From Acidimicrobiia bacterium (GTDB lineage Bacteria; Actinomycetota; Acidimicrobiia; IMCC26256; PALSA-555): DNA of 64,000 nucleotides. Under the pieces are notes generated by a model. It worked only from the letters and a program-made list of their open reading frames with translations. It was not told where the DNA came from and did no database searches. Positions within the stretch are counted from its first letter, which is position 1; each line of letters opens with the position of its first letter. The stretch lies in contig JBBECS010000045.1 in the NCBI GenBank assembly GCA_040881685.1, positions 1 to 64,000 on the forward strand, read 5' to 3'. Made by a program: the position numbers and the translations under genes. Positions 32,757-42,205 of the stretch are shown here, one piece after another.

Positions 32757-33518
32757 GTCAAGGGAAGCCGCGCGGCGCATCGGGCGAAGCACGAACACCC
32801 CCCAACCGAGGTACCGGCGGCCGTAGCGGAGATAGCTCCGCCGCGCGTCGTCCCGGATGGCCCGGACGTCGTCGGCATCCGGGTCGTCGGCGTGCTCGTC
32901 GAGCCAGGTCGACACGTTCAGCCACTGGCTCGTGGCATAGCGGTCCCAGGTCTCGGGGGTCGCCAGCACCATCTCGACCAGGTCGAGACCGGCGTCCTCG
33001 AAGCGGCCGAGGTTCCCGCTGAGGTCGGTGAACTCGTCGCCGAGGTGCAAGGCCGCCTTGGCCGCGTCGGGTGGCTGATCATTCCAGTACGCCTCGCCGA
33101 CGAGCAGCCATCCCGTGGCGTGCAGCGGTGCACGCATCAGCTCGAGCGTGCCGCTGAGCCCCCCTCCGATCCAGGTCGCGCCGATGCAGCTGACCACGTC
33201 GAACGAGCCGGGTTCGGCTTCGTGGAGCGCCGCGTCGCCCTCGATGAAGTGCACGAGGTGATCGACGCCGAGCTCGACCGCGCGCGCGTTCGCCATCGAC
33301 GTGTACGGCGGGAACACATCGATGCCGAGACCCGTCGTGCCATGACGATGGGCGTACTGACAGAGCATCTCGCCTTTGCCCGACGCGAGATCCAAGTGGC
33401 GCTGCGCGGGCTGCAGCTTGCAGATGTCGCCGAGCAACAACAGCTGCTCGAGCGACAGCGGGTTGAGGATCCGATGGTCGACTTCGGAGATCTGGTGAAA
33501 CCGGTGAACACTGACCAC
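32751..33518 (-). CDS. SAM-dependent methyltransferase
   Basis: The 255 residues form a class I methyltransferase. Motif I is HLDLASGKGEML, preceded by EQLLLLGDICKLQPAQ, and the acidic residue after strand 2 is in GIDVFPPY. FDVVSCIGATWIGGG is the post-motif III region. The substrate is unknown. GTG 33518 is the first start. Its last codons overlap the operator of the ArsR gene. Confidence 0.8.
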   Translation of the reverse strand: MVSVHRFHQISEVDHRILNPLSLEQLLLLGDICKLQPAQRHLDLASGKGEMLCQYAHRHGTTGLGIDVFPPYTSMANARAVELGVDHLVHFIEGDAALHEAEPGSFDVVSCIGATWIGGGLSGTLELMRAPLHATGWLLVGEAYWNDQPPDAAKAALHLGDEFTDLSGNLGRFEDAGLDLVEMVLATPETWDRYATSQWLNVSTWLDEHADDPDADDVRAIRDDARRSYLRYGRRYLGWGVFVLRPMRRAASLDM

Positions 33519-33553
33519 GACTGTTTCCTAGCCGCGGGCTCCGCGGCAGGCCG

Positions 33554-34120
33554 TCACTTTTCCTCCCCGGGCAGCACGTCACGTTCGGACTCGTGATACG
33601 CCGGGTGGTCCCCCGCGGTCTCCACGTTGAACCCGTAGCCGTAGACGAGCGAACCGCCGATGGTCCCGCCGAGCACCGTGAGCACGGCCGCGACGATCGA
33701 GAGCGCAACGACGACGGCCCCACTGTGCGAGTCACCGCCGTATGCCAGGGTGCGCAACCCGATGTTCGTCAAGACCAACACGGTGACGGTGGTCATCGTC
33801 ACGGCGTGTGCATTCGCCTCGCGCCGCACCTGCGTGCCCGGCTGGGTGGACCGTAGCCAGTCCCAGAAACCGGTGAGCGCGGTCAACAGCGAAACCGACG
33901 CGCCCGCGATCAAGACGAACGTGGCAGCGCGGAAGAAGTCGCGCGCCCACTCCTCGTCTTGTGCCACCTGGGAGATCACGTCGAGCCCCGCAACGATCAT
34001 GTAGGCACCCACCGGGATGTCGGTGAGCGGTGGATGCAGCGGCTTGCCGGCCCAGCCGCGCAAGCCCTTGAACGTGCGCCCCCGGAACGTGACCGCCGGT
34101 CGAAATGACAATCTCCTCAT
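33554..34120 (-). CDS. DUF2231 membrane protein
   Basis: The 188 residues include HPPLTDIPVGAYMIVAGLD, the hallmark of DUF2231, and four hydrophobic helices. Proteins of this family are often encoded near Rieske or cytochrome genes, and their role is unproven. ATG 34120. It lies 35 bp before the methyltransferase on the same strand. Confidence 0.8.
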   Translation of the reverse strand: MRRLSFRPAVTFRGRTFKGLRGWAGKPLHPPLTDIPVGAYMIVAGLDVISQVAQDEEWARDFFRAATFVLIAGASVSLLTALTGFWDWLRSTQPGTQVRREANAHAVTMTTVTVLVLTNIGLRTLAYGGDSHSGAVVVALSIVAAVLTVLGGTIGGSLVYGYGFNVETAGDHPAYHESERDVLPGEEK

Positions 34121-34252
34121 GCCGCGACCTCTCTTCGAGCGCTGTCATGGCCTGTCGTACCCATCTCGGCGCTCACACTCAACTCGCTCCTCTGTGTCTG
34201 GCGCCAGAGCACAGGGGGTTGGACTGCCCCATCTTGGGGTACCTCTCCCACG

Positions 34253-34624
34253 ATGAGACGAGCCCAGCAGCGCTACGAGGCATCAACCGCGGCCGCCCAG
34301 AAGGCCCGGCGGTTCGTCAACCGGGTGTTGACGCACTGGGACCGTGGCGACGTCCGGGAGGACGCCAACCTGCTCACCTCGGAGATCGTCGCCGACGCGG
34401 TACGTCAACAGTCGAGCCAGGTGACACTGCTGATCGAGCAAGCCGACGGCGTCGTCCGCGTCGAGGTGAGCGACGATCCGGGCCTCATCATGGATCCCAA
34501 GGCCGCCGCGTTCGAGCGCCGCACGGGTCGCCGGCTCGTGCACGCACTCGCGCGCCGATGGGGCTCCGATACCGATCTCTACCGCACGACGACCTGGTTC
34601 GAGCTCCCCCGCCGCCGCGACTAG
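34253..34624 (+). CDS. RsbW-like ATP-binding (HATPase) protein with altered N-box
   Basis: The 123 residues match the anti-sigma-factor kinase type of GHKL domain (RFVNRVLTHW, LLTSEIVADAV, VRVEVSDDPG, GRRLVHALARRWGSD). The N-box normally reads E(L/I)VTNAV; here the asparagine that binds magnesium is replaced in IVADAV. The Gly-rich lid is also reduced. It may no longer bind ATP normally. There is no partner sigma or anti-anti-sigma factor nearby. ATG 34253 lacks a clear ribosome site. Confidence 0.7.
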   Translation: MRRAQQRYEASTAAAQKARRFVNRVLTHWDRGDVREDANLLTSEIVADAVRQQSSQVTLLIEQADGVVRVEVSDDPGLIMDPKAAAFERRTGRRLVHALARRWGSDTDLYRTTTWFELPRRRD

Positions 34625-34648
34625 GAGCGTCGCCGGTGCGGTCCCGCG

Positions 34649-35941
34649 GTGTGCGAACATGTGTTCGTGTCCGATGGGGCGACGATCCTGCACGCCGACC
34701 TCGACTCGTTCTACGCGTCGGTCGAGCAACGTGACGATCCCCGCCTGAGGGGCCGGCCGGTCCTCGTCGGCTCTGGCGTCGTGCTCGCGGCGAGCTACGA
34801 GGCGAAGGCGTGCGGCGTGCGCACGCCGATGAACTGCCGCCAGGCACTCCGACTCTGCCCGCACGCGGTCGTGGTTGATCCGCGGATGTGGGTGTATGCC
34901 GACGCGAGCCGGGCAGTGTTCGATGTCTTCGAGCACACCACGCCGCTCGTCGAAGGGCTCTCGATCGACGAAGCGTTCCTCGACGTCGGAGGGCTGCGGC
35001 GTGTCTCCGGCACCCCTGTGGAGATCGCGCAACAGCTGCGGCGCGACGTGCTGGAGGAGGTCGGGCTGCCGATCACAGTGGGAGTCGCGCGCACGAAGTT
35101 CCTCGCGAAGGTCGCGAGCGGTGTTGCCAAGCCCGACGGTCTTCTCGTCGTCTCCCCCGACGCTGAGCTGGCGTTCCTCCACCCGCTTCCAGTCGAGCGA
35201 CTCTGGGGGGTCGGGCCCATCACCGCACAGAAGCTACGAGACCGCGCCATCACGACGGTCGGCGAGGTTGCGCAGCTCTCCGAGGACGCCCTGGTCGCGT
35301 GGCTCGGCCGGGCGTCGGGTCGGCAAATGTACGCACTCGCGCACAACCGCGATCCCCGGCCCGTGCAGGTGGGTCGCCGCCGCAAGTCGATCGGAGCGCA
35401 ACGCGCGCTCGGCCGATCATTCAAGGCCCCCGGCGCCGTCGACGCCGCGGTCGTCGAGCTCGTTGATCGGGTGACCCAGCGCATGCGGGCGGCCGACCGG
35501 GTGGGTCGCACCATCACCCTTCGCCTCCGATTCGACGACTTCACACGCGCCACGCGATCACACACGCTCGATCGGGCGACGGCCCACACGGTGACGATTC
35601 TCGAGGCCGTGCGGGGTCTGCTGGCGGCTGCTCAGCCGATGATCGACGAGCAAGGGCTGACGCTCGTGGGCATCGCGGTCGGCAATCTTGACGACGACGC
35701 CGTGCAGCTCCCGCTTCCGTTCGATCGTCAAAGTGGAAATGCATTCGACACGACGCTCGACGAGGTGCGCCATCGCTTCGGCGCGTCGGCCATCACGCGC
35801 GCGGTACAGCTCGGCCGGGAGCAGGGCATCTCGGTCCCGGTGCTGCCGGACGAAGCCTCCGGCCGGATTCGCGGCGTCGCACCTACGACGCGCCGAACAC
35901 CTCCCGCACCTGGAAGTGTGCGCGGAGCCGATCCCCGATGA
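34649..35941 (+). CDS. dinB: DNA polymerase IV (Y-family translesion polymerase)
   Basis: The protein has about 430 residues. The first catalytic Asp pair is in HADLDSFYASVEQ and the second site is in GLSIDEAFLDV. Helix-hairpin-helix and little-finger regions follow (LWGVGPITAQKL, KSIGAQRALGRSF). VQLPLPF near residue 350 fits a sliding-clamp-binding motif. It copies past damaged bases with low fidelity. The start may be GTG 34649 or one of two GTGs up to 18 bases later. Its final 59 bases overlap the convergent ABC permease gene, so the last residues are low-complexity. Confidence 0.92.
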   Translation: MCEHVFVSDGATILHADLDSFYASVEQRDDPRLRGRPVLVGSGVVLAASYEAKACGVRTPMNCRQALRLCPHAVVVDPRMWVYADASRAVFDVFEHTTPLVEGLSIDEAFLDVGGLRRVSGTPVEIAQQLRRDVLEEVGLPITVGVARTKFLAKVASGVAKPDGLLVVSPDAELAFLHPLPVERLWGVGPITAQKLRDRAITTVGEVAQLSEDALVAWLGRASGRQMYALAHNRDPRPVQVGRRRKSIGAQRALGRSFKAPGAVDAAVVELVDRVTQRMRAADRVGRTITLRLRFDDFTRATRSHTLDRATAHTVTILEAVRGLLAAAQPMIDEQGLTLVGIAVGNLDDDAVQLPLPFDRQSGNAFDTTLDEVRHRFGASAITRAVQLGREQGISVPVLPDEASGRIRGVAPTTRRTPPAPGSVRGADPR

Positions 35942-36743
35942 AGTTGATCGCGAAGATCGTGAGCAACAGCGCCGTGATCGGCACGAACGCCATGAGCGGC
36001 GTGTCGCGCAGGGTCGTGCCCGACGAGGCGGTCGAGATCAGCTTGCCCCAGGTGATCGTGTCGCCCCCCACGCTCAACCCGAGGTATGCGAGTCCGCCTT
36101 CAGCGACGATGGCCAACGCGGCGCCGAGCAGCGCGAGACCGGTCAGCGCCGTGATCACGTTCGGCAGGATCTCGCGCCAGAGGGTACGGGCTTCGGTTGC
36201 GCCGAGACCCTTGGCCGCGATCACGAACTCCCGGTTGGCGAACGCAATCGTGTTGGCACGTGCCAGCCGTCCGATCGGGGCGATCGCGAGGACACCGATG
36301 ACAAGCAGCACCCACTGAAGCTCCTTGCCGAGGAAGGTCAACAGCAGGACGGCGAGCACGACGGCCGGGAACGCGAGCTCGACGTCATAGACGGCCGAGG
36401 CGATGCGATCGAACCACCCGCGGCGGTAGCCCGCGACGATACCGGTGAGGCCGCCGACGAGGAGGCCGAGCGTGATCGACGCGAAGCCGACGAGCAACGA
36501 GACGCGCGACCCCCAGATCGTTCGCGAGAGCAGATCCCGACCTGCGTCGTCCGTGCCGAGAAGGTTGTGCCCGGAGAACAGCCCTTGGCTCAGATCCCCG
36601 TTGAAGACCTCGTTTGGGTCGGCAAGCGGCAGGATCGGCGCCAACACCGCGAGCGCGACGATCAACACCACCCACCCGACTGCGATCCAGAACGGAACGC
36701 CCAGCCGTCGCCGAGCGGCCCGGTCAGCGGGAGCGCGCGCCAC
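35883..36743 (-). CDS. Oligopeptide/dipeptide-type ABC permease (DppC-like)
   Basis: About 286 residues with the N-terminal helix (FWIAVGWVVLIVALAVLAP), the substrate-side motif HLLGTDDAGRDLLSR-like segment (HNLLGTDDAGRDLLSR), and the EAA loop region (AKGLGATEARTLWREILPN). This is the DppC/OppC family. GTG 36743 is chosen because an earlier ATG would overlap the previous gene by 53 bp; the overlap is then 20 bp. It follows the DppB-like gene. The stop lies inside the 3' end of dinB on the other strand. Confidence 0.9.
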   Translation of the reverse strand: MARAPADRAARRRLGVPFWIAVGWVVLIVALAVLAPILPLADPNEVFNGDLSQGLFSGHNLLGTDDAGRDLLSRTIWGSRVSLLVGFASITLGLLVGGLTGIVAGYRRGWFDRIASAVYDVELAFPAVVLAVLLLTFLGKELQWVLLVIGVLAIAPIGRLARANTIAFANREFVIAAKGLGATEARTLWREILPNVITALTGLALLGAALAIVAEGGLAYLGLSVGGDTITWGKLISTASSGTTLRDTPLMAFVPITALLLTIFAINFIGDRLRAHFQVREVFGAS

Positions 36744-37665
36744 GGACTCGCGGGTCGAGCACGGCATAGAGCGCATCGACGAGGAAGTTCACCAGGACGT
36801 AGATCAGGGCAAGGACCACGACGATCGACTGCACGACGACGTAATCGTGTTGGAGCACCGACCGAACGATCTGGAAGCCGAGGCCCGGGAGCGAGAAGAT
36901 CGTCTCCGCGACGAGCGCACCCCCGAGCAGCGCGCCAACCTGGATCGCGAGCACGGTGACCAGCGAGAAGGACGATGGTCGCAACGCATGGCGCACGAGG
37001 ATGCGCCACGTCGACAGGCCCTTGCTCCGGGCGAACACGATGAACTCTTCCTGGAGCGTGCGGATCATGTCGTTGCGCAGCACCCGCATGTACACCGCTC
37101 CGAGTGGCAACGCGATGCTGAAGGCGGGAAGGAACATGGAGTAGAGACGATCGAGAAACGAACCGTCGAGATATCGGGCCGGGAAGATGTCGTTCTTGAC
37201 CGAGAGGAAGTACAGCAGGATCACCCCGAGCGCGAACGGTGGCATGGCGATGGCCCCGAAGGAGACGGCGGTCGACGCCCGATCGAAGAGCCGATCGGCG
37301 CGATACGCACTCATGACTGCAATCGGTATCGCGAGCACCAAGGCAAGAATCTGCGCGTAGGCCATCAACATCAGCGACACGGGGATTCGTTCGCCGATCA
37401 CGGCGCTGACCGATTCGCCAGTGTTGTAGGACCGCCCGAAGTCGCCCTGGATCGCATCGCCGAGCCACGAGGCGTACCTGCTCGGGATCGACCCTTCGAG
37501 GTGCAGGTCCTCGCGCGCCTGCTCCCGCACTTCCTTGTCGGCGTACGCGGGCCCCAGGTTCGCCTTGAGCGGATCGCCCAACAAGTTCATCGAGAGGAAG
37601 GTCAGGAACGTGACCGCGAACATGACCGCGACGAGATGCCCGGCCCGCCGGATCAGGTAGCGCAT
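36724..37665 (-). CDS. Oligopeptide/dipeptide-type ABC permease (DppB-like)
   Basis: The 313 residues start MRYLIRRAGHLVAVMFAVTF, typical of DppB/OppB, and have the loop ARSKGLSTWRILVRHALRP (EAA motif) and six helices. It forms the inner-membrane channel with the DppC-like protein downstream. Substrate-binding protein and permeases are arranged as binding protein, DppB, DppC. No ATPase genes follow, since dinB lies there on the opposite strand. Confidence 0.9.
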   Translation of the reverse strand: MRYLIRRAGHLVAVMFAVTFLTFLSMNLLGDPLKANLGPAYADKEVREQAREDLHLEGSIPSRYASWLGDAIQGDFGRSYNTGESVSAVIGERIPVSLMLMAYAQILALVLAIPIAVMSAYRADRLFDRASTAVSFGAIAMPPFALGVILLYFLSVKNDIFPARYLDGSFLDRLYSMFLPAFSIALPLGAVYMRVLRNDMIRTLQEEFIVFARSKGLSTWRILVRHALRPSSFSLVTVLAIQVGALLGGALVAETIFSLPGLGFQIVRSVLQHDYVVVQSIVVVLALIYVLVNFLVDALYAVLDPRVRGARSR

Positions 37666-37702
37666 CGTCGCTCGCCTTCGCCCTCGGCTGCGCGCGAGGC
37701 GT

Positions 37703-39322
37703 TCAGCCCTTCAGCGAGATCTGCCAGAGGGAGTGGATTCCGTTGCCGAGCACGCTCTTTCCCTTGCCATCTGCCTGCTTCGTGAACACGGGGTTCTTCA
37801 CGTTGTCACTGGCCGCGACCTGCCAGATCGTATGGCTCAGGAAGATGTACACGTAGTTTTCGTTCAGCAACGCGCTGATCCTCTGCCAGCTCTCGGCTTG
37901 GAGGTCGGGATCGTCGGACGCCCGCTGCTCGAGGCCGAGCTCTTGGATCTCGTCGTTGCAGTAGCGCGACCACGTGATCGACAGCGAACCGGGCCCGCCC
38001 GCGTTCCTGCAGTCGATCCACGTGAAGTCACCGTCTGGGTCCTCGGCCCCGAACTGGCGCCACGCCACCACCTGGTAGTCACCGGTTGCCACGTGAAGGA
38101 CGTAGTCGTCCTGGAGCTCCTGCGCGCGGTCGACGACGAATGCCGACTTCCAGCCGTCGATGAGCACGTCAGCCGTCAGCTCGAGCACGGCGCTCGGTCC
38201 CGTGTATTTGAACGTGAACTTGATCTTGTCGCCCTCACACTGGTCCGGGCTTTCGGCGCAGTACTCCTCCGCGACTCTTTTGGCGGCAGCCGGCTTGTCG
38301 GCCTCCTGCTTGACCTTCGGGTTCGCAGACGGCAGCGATGGGTGGAACATGCTGTCGGCCGGCTCGGCAATCCCCTTGCCGATGATCTGGAGGTAGTTCT
38401 CCCTCGGCGTGGCGAGCGCCAGCGCCTTCCGGGCACGCACGTCGTCGAACGGTGGCTGCTGGGTGTTGATGAGCGCGAACCCGTCTTCGGCCGTTCCCTG
38501 CTCGATCGTCTGAACGTCCTCGGCGCGGAGGAGCTTGATCGTGCCGAAGTCGCTCGTGTGCATCATGTCGAGCTCGTCCGCGAGGAGCTGGTCGGCGCGT
38601 CGCGCCGGATCGGTCTGGATCACGAACTCGATCCCATCGAGCTTGACCTCGCCGCGCCAGTAGTCGTCGTTGCGCACGAACGTGGTCGTCGAGTCCTGGG
38701 TGCGGCTCTCGAAGACGAATGGTCCAGTCCCAACCGGCTCCTGGTTGAGGTCGGGGTTCTCCTCCGCAGCCGCGATGTACGTGGGGGACGCGATGTAGCC
38801 GATCTGCGCGACGAAGTACTGCGCGATGTGCGCATTGGGGCCTGCCATGTGGAGGCGCGCGGTGAGGTCGTCGACGATCTCAACGGGGTTGTCAGGATCG
38901 AAGAAGTCGTTGATGGCGAGGCCGATGAGGGGGTCGGCGAGCTCAGCCTCGAGGTTGGCCTTGATCGCCTCGGAGGTCAGCGGAGTGCCGTCGTGGAACT
39001 TGATGTTCGGGCGGAGCTTGATGTCCCACGCGGTGAAGTCGGCGTTCGGTGTGGCCGACTCGGCCAACCACGGGTGGAACTTCCGGTCGGTCCCGAGCCG
39101 GAACAGAGGGTCGTACACCGCGTTGGCCATCACGAAGCCGGGGGCCACGAAGCGGTTGGCCGTGGGGTTCAGCCCGTCGGCTTCGGCTTCGAGGCCGTAG
39201 CGCAGCGTGCCCCCGCCTCCCGAGCTCCCGGCGCCCACGGGACTCGCGGCACCGACCATGGTTGCCCCCGAGACCAGGACCGCGAACGTCACTGCGAGCG
39301 CGAGCTGACGGCGTTGACGCAT
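37703..39322 (-). CDS. ABC transporter substrate-binding protein, family 5
   Basis: ATG 39322 follows GAGGGGGA. A secretion signal (RQLALAVTFAVLVSGATMVG) leads a 539-residue protein. It has the family 5 features GGTLRYGLEAEADGLNP, DFTAWDIKLRPNIKFHDGTPLT and PVGTGPFVFES. It binds peptides, nickel or similar ligands outside the membrane and delivers them to the DppB/DppC pair. There is no lipobox cysteine in the signal, so anchoring is unclear. The adenosine-deaminase-like gene lies just upstream on the same strand. Confidence 0.92.
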   Translation of the reverse strand: MRQRRQLALAVTFAVLVSGATMVGAASPVGAGSSGGGGTLRYGLEAEADGLNPTANRFVAPGFVMANAVYDPLFRLGTDRKFHPWLAESATPNADFTAWDIKLRPNIKFHDGTPLTSEAIKANLEAELADPLIGLAINDFFDPDNPVEIVDDLTARLHMAGPNAHIAQYFVAQIGYIASPTYIAAAEENPDLNQEPVGTGPFVFESRTQDSTTTFVRNDDYWRGEVKLDGIEFVIQTDPARRADQLLADELDMMHTSDFGTIKLLRAEDVQTIEQGTAEDGFALINTQQPPFDDVRARKALALATPRENYLQIIGKGIAEPADSMFHPSLPSANPKVKQEADKPAAAKRVAEEYCAESPDQCEGDKIKFTFKYTGPSAVLELTADVLIDGWKSAFVVDRAQELQDDYVLHVATGDYQVVAWRQFGAEDPDGDFTWIDCRNAGGPGSLSITWSRYCNDEIQELGLEQRASDDPDLQAESWQRISALLNENYVYIFLSHTIWQVAASDNVKNPVFTKQADGKGKSVLGNGIHSLWQISLKG

Positions 39323-39399
39323 CGGTTCCCCCTCGTACCCGAAAGATCGCGGCACCGAACCGCGGGAAAACCTACCCCGCTGCCGCCTCGCCGGGATCG

Positions 39400-40434
39400 T
39401 CAGGCGTACGCCGGTTCGAGCTCCGTGGCGAGTGCGTCGAACTCGGCTGCCCACGCCCGGCGCCATTCGCGCTTGGTGGGCTCGTCGGTCCAGGTTCCGT
39501 CGATCGCGTTCATGAGGAACTGCTTGAAGTCGGCGGGGGTGAAACCCATGTGGTCGGCTGCGACGATGTAGTCGGTCGTGGGATCCGTCTTGAACATCGG
39601 GGGGTCGTCACAGTCGATCATGATCTTGAGGCCCCGGCGTGCCATCTCGCGTATCGGATGCTTGCTGTAGTCGGGTCCGAAGTACACCCATGCCGTCGAA
39701 ACCGGCGTGCAGGTGAACACGACACCCTCGTCGCGGCAACGGCCAAGGATCGCGTCGTCCTCGATCACGTGGTATCCGTGGTCGATGCGCTCACAGCCCA
39801 GGAGGTCGAGGCACGTTTCGATGTTGCGCGGCGGAGCATCCTCGGACGAGTGGGCGGTGACGTGCAGTCCGGCACGACTCGCCATCCGATACGCCTTCCA
39901 GAAGCGTTCGGGTGGGAAGTCCGCCTCGGCGTAGTCCATCCCGATCCCGATGACCTCGTCGCGTGGGTGCTCGAGCATGGTCTCGACCATCGAGACCGCG
40001 AGCTCCGGGCTCTCCATCCGGTTCACTGCCGCGATCAACCGACACTCGATGCCATGGTCGGTACGAGCGTCGTTGATGCCGTCGATCAAGCCGTCGACGC
40101 ACGTGTCGTAGCTGGGCCCGGCCGCCATGTGCGTCGTGGGGTTGAAGAACATCTCGCGGTAACGGACGTTGTGCTCCGCGGCCTCGGTCAGCGTCTCGTA
40201 GGCGATGCGCCGGAAGTCGGCGCGCTCCTGTGCAGCGAGCGCGCTGTTGTCGTACATGTGCAGGAACTTGTAGATGTCGGGATAGTCGTAGAGGTCCTCC
40301 GGCTCGTCGAACTCCGGCAGCGGGACACCATGCTTGGCCGCCAGCTCGACGACGGTGCGGGCCTGGATCGACCCCATGAGGTGTACATGGAGGCTCACCT
40401 TCGGTATCGCGCGCAGGAAGGCGTGCATCTCCAC
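39400..40434 (-). CDS. Adenosine deaminase-like enzyme
   Basis: The 344 residues are a full ADA-type TIM barrel: KVSLHVHLMGS (His16 and His18 for zinc), TAHSSEDA (His and catalytic Glu), RIDHGYH and DCDDPPMF (zinc Asp and substrate Asp). These residues are in the expected order, so deaminase activity on an adenosine-like nucleoside is likely. It precedes the ABC transporter genes, so nucleoside-related uptake is possible. ATG 40434. Confidence 0.88.
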   Translation of the reverse strand: MEMHAFLRAIPKVSLHVHLMGSIQARTVVELAAKHGVPLPEFDEPEDLYDYPDIYKFLHMYDNSALAAQERADFRRIAYETLTEAAEHNVRYREMFFNPTTHMAAGPSYDTCVDGLIDGINDARTDHGIECRLIAAVNRMESPELAVSMVETMLEHPRDEVIGIGMDYAEADFPPERFWKAYRMASRAGLHVTAHSSEDAPPRNIETCLDLLGCERIDHGYHVIEDDAILGRCRDEGVVFTCTPVSTAWVYFGPDYSKHPIREMARRGLKIMIDCDDPPMFKTDPTTDYIVAADHMGFTPADFKQFLMNAIDGTWTDEPTKREWRRAWAAEFDALATELEPAYA

Positions 40435-40511
40435 CGTGGCTCCGTTCCGTCGTCCCGTCCGCTCCGGCCTGCATTCTGCAACGCCGCGCCACGGCGCGCC
40501 ATGATCTAGCC

Positions 40512-41567
40512 GTGCCCGACAGCGATGGAATGCGTGCCTGGCGCGTGCACCGCTACGGACAGCCGCTCGAGGTGCTGCAGCTGGACCAGACGGCGCTCCC
40601 GGACCCAGGGCCGGACGAGGTGCGGGTGCGCGTCCAGGGCATCCCGTTGAACCTCAACGATCTCGAGCGCATCACTGGCGGCAACATGATGGCGCGACCC
40701 GAGTTTCCCTACAGCCCGGGCATGGAGGTCATGGGCGTGGTCGATGCCTGCGGCACGGGTGCCGAGGTGTGGGCGGGCAAGCGGGTCGTTGCCACCACCA
40801 AAGGCGCATTCGGTGGCTTCGCCGAGTTCGCCGCATGCCCCACGGCCGCGACGTTCGACATGCCCGATGACATCCCACTCCCGGGCGCCGCGGCGCTGTA
40901 CTTCCCCTTTCATCTCGCCTGGTTGGGACTGTTCGACCGCGCCGAGCTCGCCGCCGGCGAGAGCGTGCTCATCCACGCGGCTGCCGGAGGTTCGGGTTCC
41001 GCCGCGATCCAGCTCGCGCGCAACGCGGGGGCGCGGGTTTTCGCTACGGCGGGCACCGACGAGAAGGTGCAGCTGTGTCGCGAGCTCGGCGCCGACATCG
41101 CCATCAACTACACGACCGAAGACTTCGCGGAGGTGGTCCTCGCCGAGACCGGCAACGCGGGCGTCAGCGTCATCTTCGACAACGTCGGCGAAGCGGTTGT
41201 GGAGAAGTCCATGCACTGTCTCGGGTACAACGGTCGGTACTTGATGATGGGATTCGCCTCCAACAAGGTCGTGGCCGACGAGAAGTTCGTGGTCCCGCGC
41301 CGCGTCGCCCTCGGCAACTTCAAGTTGTGTGGCGTGCTCCTCAACTACCAGAGTGCCGCCATCGTGCCGACGATCAAGCAGGCCATGGGCTGGAACGTCG
41401 CACCGCGCGAGCTGGGTGAGCGCATCAGCGGCCAGATCGTCGACCTCGTGCGCAGTAAGGCCGTACGACCAGTGGTCGGCCAGACCGTGCCGTTCGACCA
41501 GCTGCCAGCTGCGATGGAGGCGATGGCCGATCGGGCGACGACCGGCCGCACAATCGTCATGGTGTGA
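40512..41567 (+). CDS. Quinone oxidoreductase-like MDR-family dehydrogenase
   Basis: About 350 residues with the GroES-like first half (VRVRVQGIPLNLNDLERITG, SPGMEVMGVV) and the NADP-binding half (VLIHAAAGGSGSAAIQLARNAGARV, the AxxGxxG motif). The structural-zinc cysteines of alcohol dehydrogenases are absent, so it fits zinc-independent quinone oxidoreductases or enoyl reductases. The start is GTG 40512 or ATG 40530. It is divergent from the adenosine-deaminase-like gene. Confidence 0.87.
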   Translation: MPDSDGMRAWRVHRYGQPLEVLQLDQTALPDPGPDEVRVRVQGIPLNLNDLERITGGNMMARPEFPYSPGMEVMGVVDACGTGAEVWAGKRVVATTKGAFGGFAEFAACPTAATFDMPDDIPLPGAAALYFPFHLAWLGLFDRAELAAGESVLIHAAAGGSGSAAIQLARNAGARVFATAGTDEKVQLCRELGADIAINYTTEDFAEVVLAETGNAGVSVIFDNVGEAVVEKSMHCLGYNGRYLMMGFASNKVVADEKFVVPRRVALGNFKLCGVLLNYQSAAIVPTIKQAMGWNVAPRELGERISGQIVDLVRSKAVRPVVGQTVPFDQLPAAMEAMADRATTGRTIVMV

Positions 41568-41574
41568 GGACGGA

Positions 41575-42120
41575 TTAGAGGTTCGCGACCGCGACCTTGC
41601 CCAAGGCGGTCATCACGTCAACGCCTTTGAGCTGGAGCGTGGCATCGGGCCCGAACGCCACGAGCCGCAAGAACACGAGCGTCTTGCCCTGCCGGAACTT
41701 GAACATGTCGCCGAACACGGTTGCGTACTTCGCCCGGTTGCCGACACCCTTGACGATGGCGCCGTTGTTTCGAAATCGCTTGAGGTCGAGCTTGGCGGCC
41801 TTCACCGTCTCTGTCTGCGACACCTCGATGCTGAAGACGGTGGTCGGCGAGAGCTGGGTGTACTCGCAGAAGGCACTGCCTTCAGCTGGTCCTCTGATCG
41901 TTCCACCGCCATGGTCACTCCATTCCCTCTTGATTTCCTCCGGGAAGGCGATGCCTAGTGTGGCCTGGAGGTCCGGCTCGGTCACGAGTGTGCAGGCATC
42001 GATGGTGACCGGGACTTGTGCGTGTGCCGGTGCACCGAGCGCGCCGAAGCCGAGCCCGCCGGCCACGAGCGTGACTACGAGGAGATGGCGAAGCGAATTC
42101 TTGCGTGCCGTACGCAACAT
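41575..42120 (-). CDS. Secreted protein of unknown function (DUF3558-like)
   Basis: The 181 residues have a cleavable signal (RHLLVVTLVAGGLGFGALGAPAHA) followed by DACTLVTEPDLQATLGI, a cysteine in AFCEY, and a mixed alpha/beta domain (VGNRAKYATVFG). The DACxLLT opening resembles actinobacterial DUF3558-type exported proteins. The role is unknown. Confidence 0.65.
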   Translation of the reverse strand: MLRTARKNSLRHLLVVTLVAGGLGFGALGAPAHAQVPVTIDACTLVTEPDLQATLGIAFPEEIKREWSDHGGGTIRGPAEGSAFCEYTQLSPTTVFSIEVSQTETVKAAKLDLKRFRNNGAIVKGVGNRAKYATVFGDMFKFRQGKTLVFLRLVAFGPDATLQLKGVDVMTALGKVAVANL

Positions 42121-42205
42121 GGCGTCCTCTCGACCAAGTCAGGAGAAACGTCGAACCTGCTGCGGGATCCCGGCCCAAGCGAGGCGTGTCTACCGAGCGA
42201 AACCG

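Noticed and set aside
37733-39571. A 612-codon open frame opposite the substrate-binding protein
   Set aside because: The minus frame has a signal peptide and clear family motifs; the plus frame is antisense noise.
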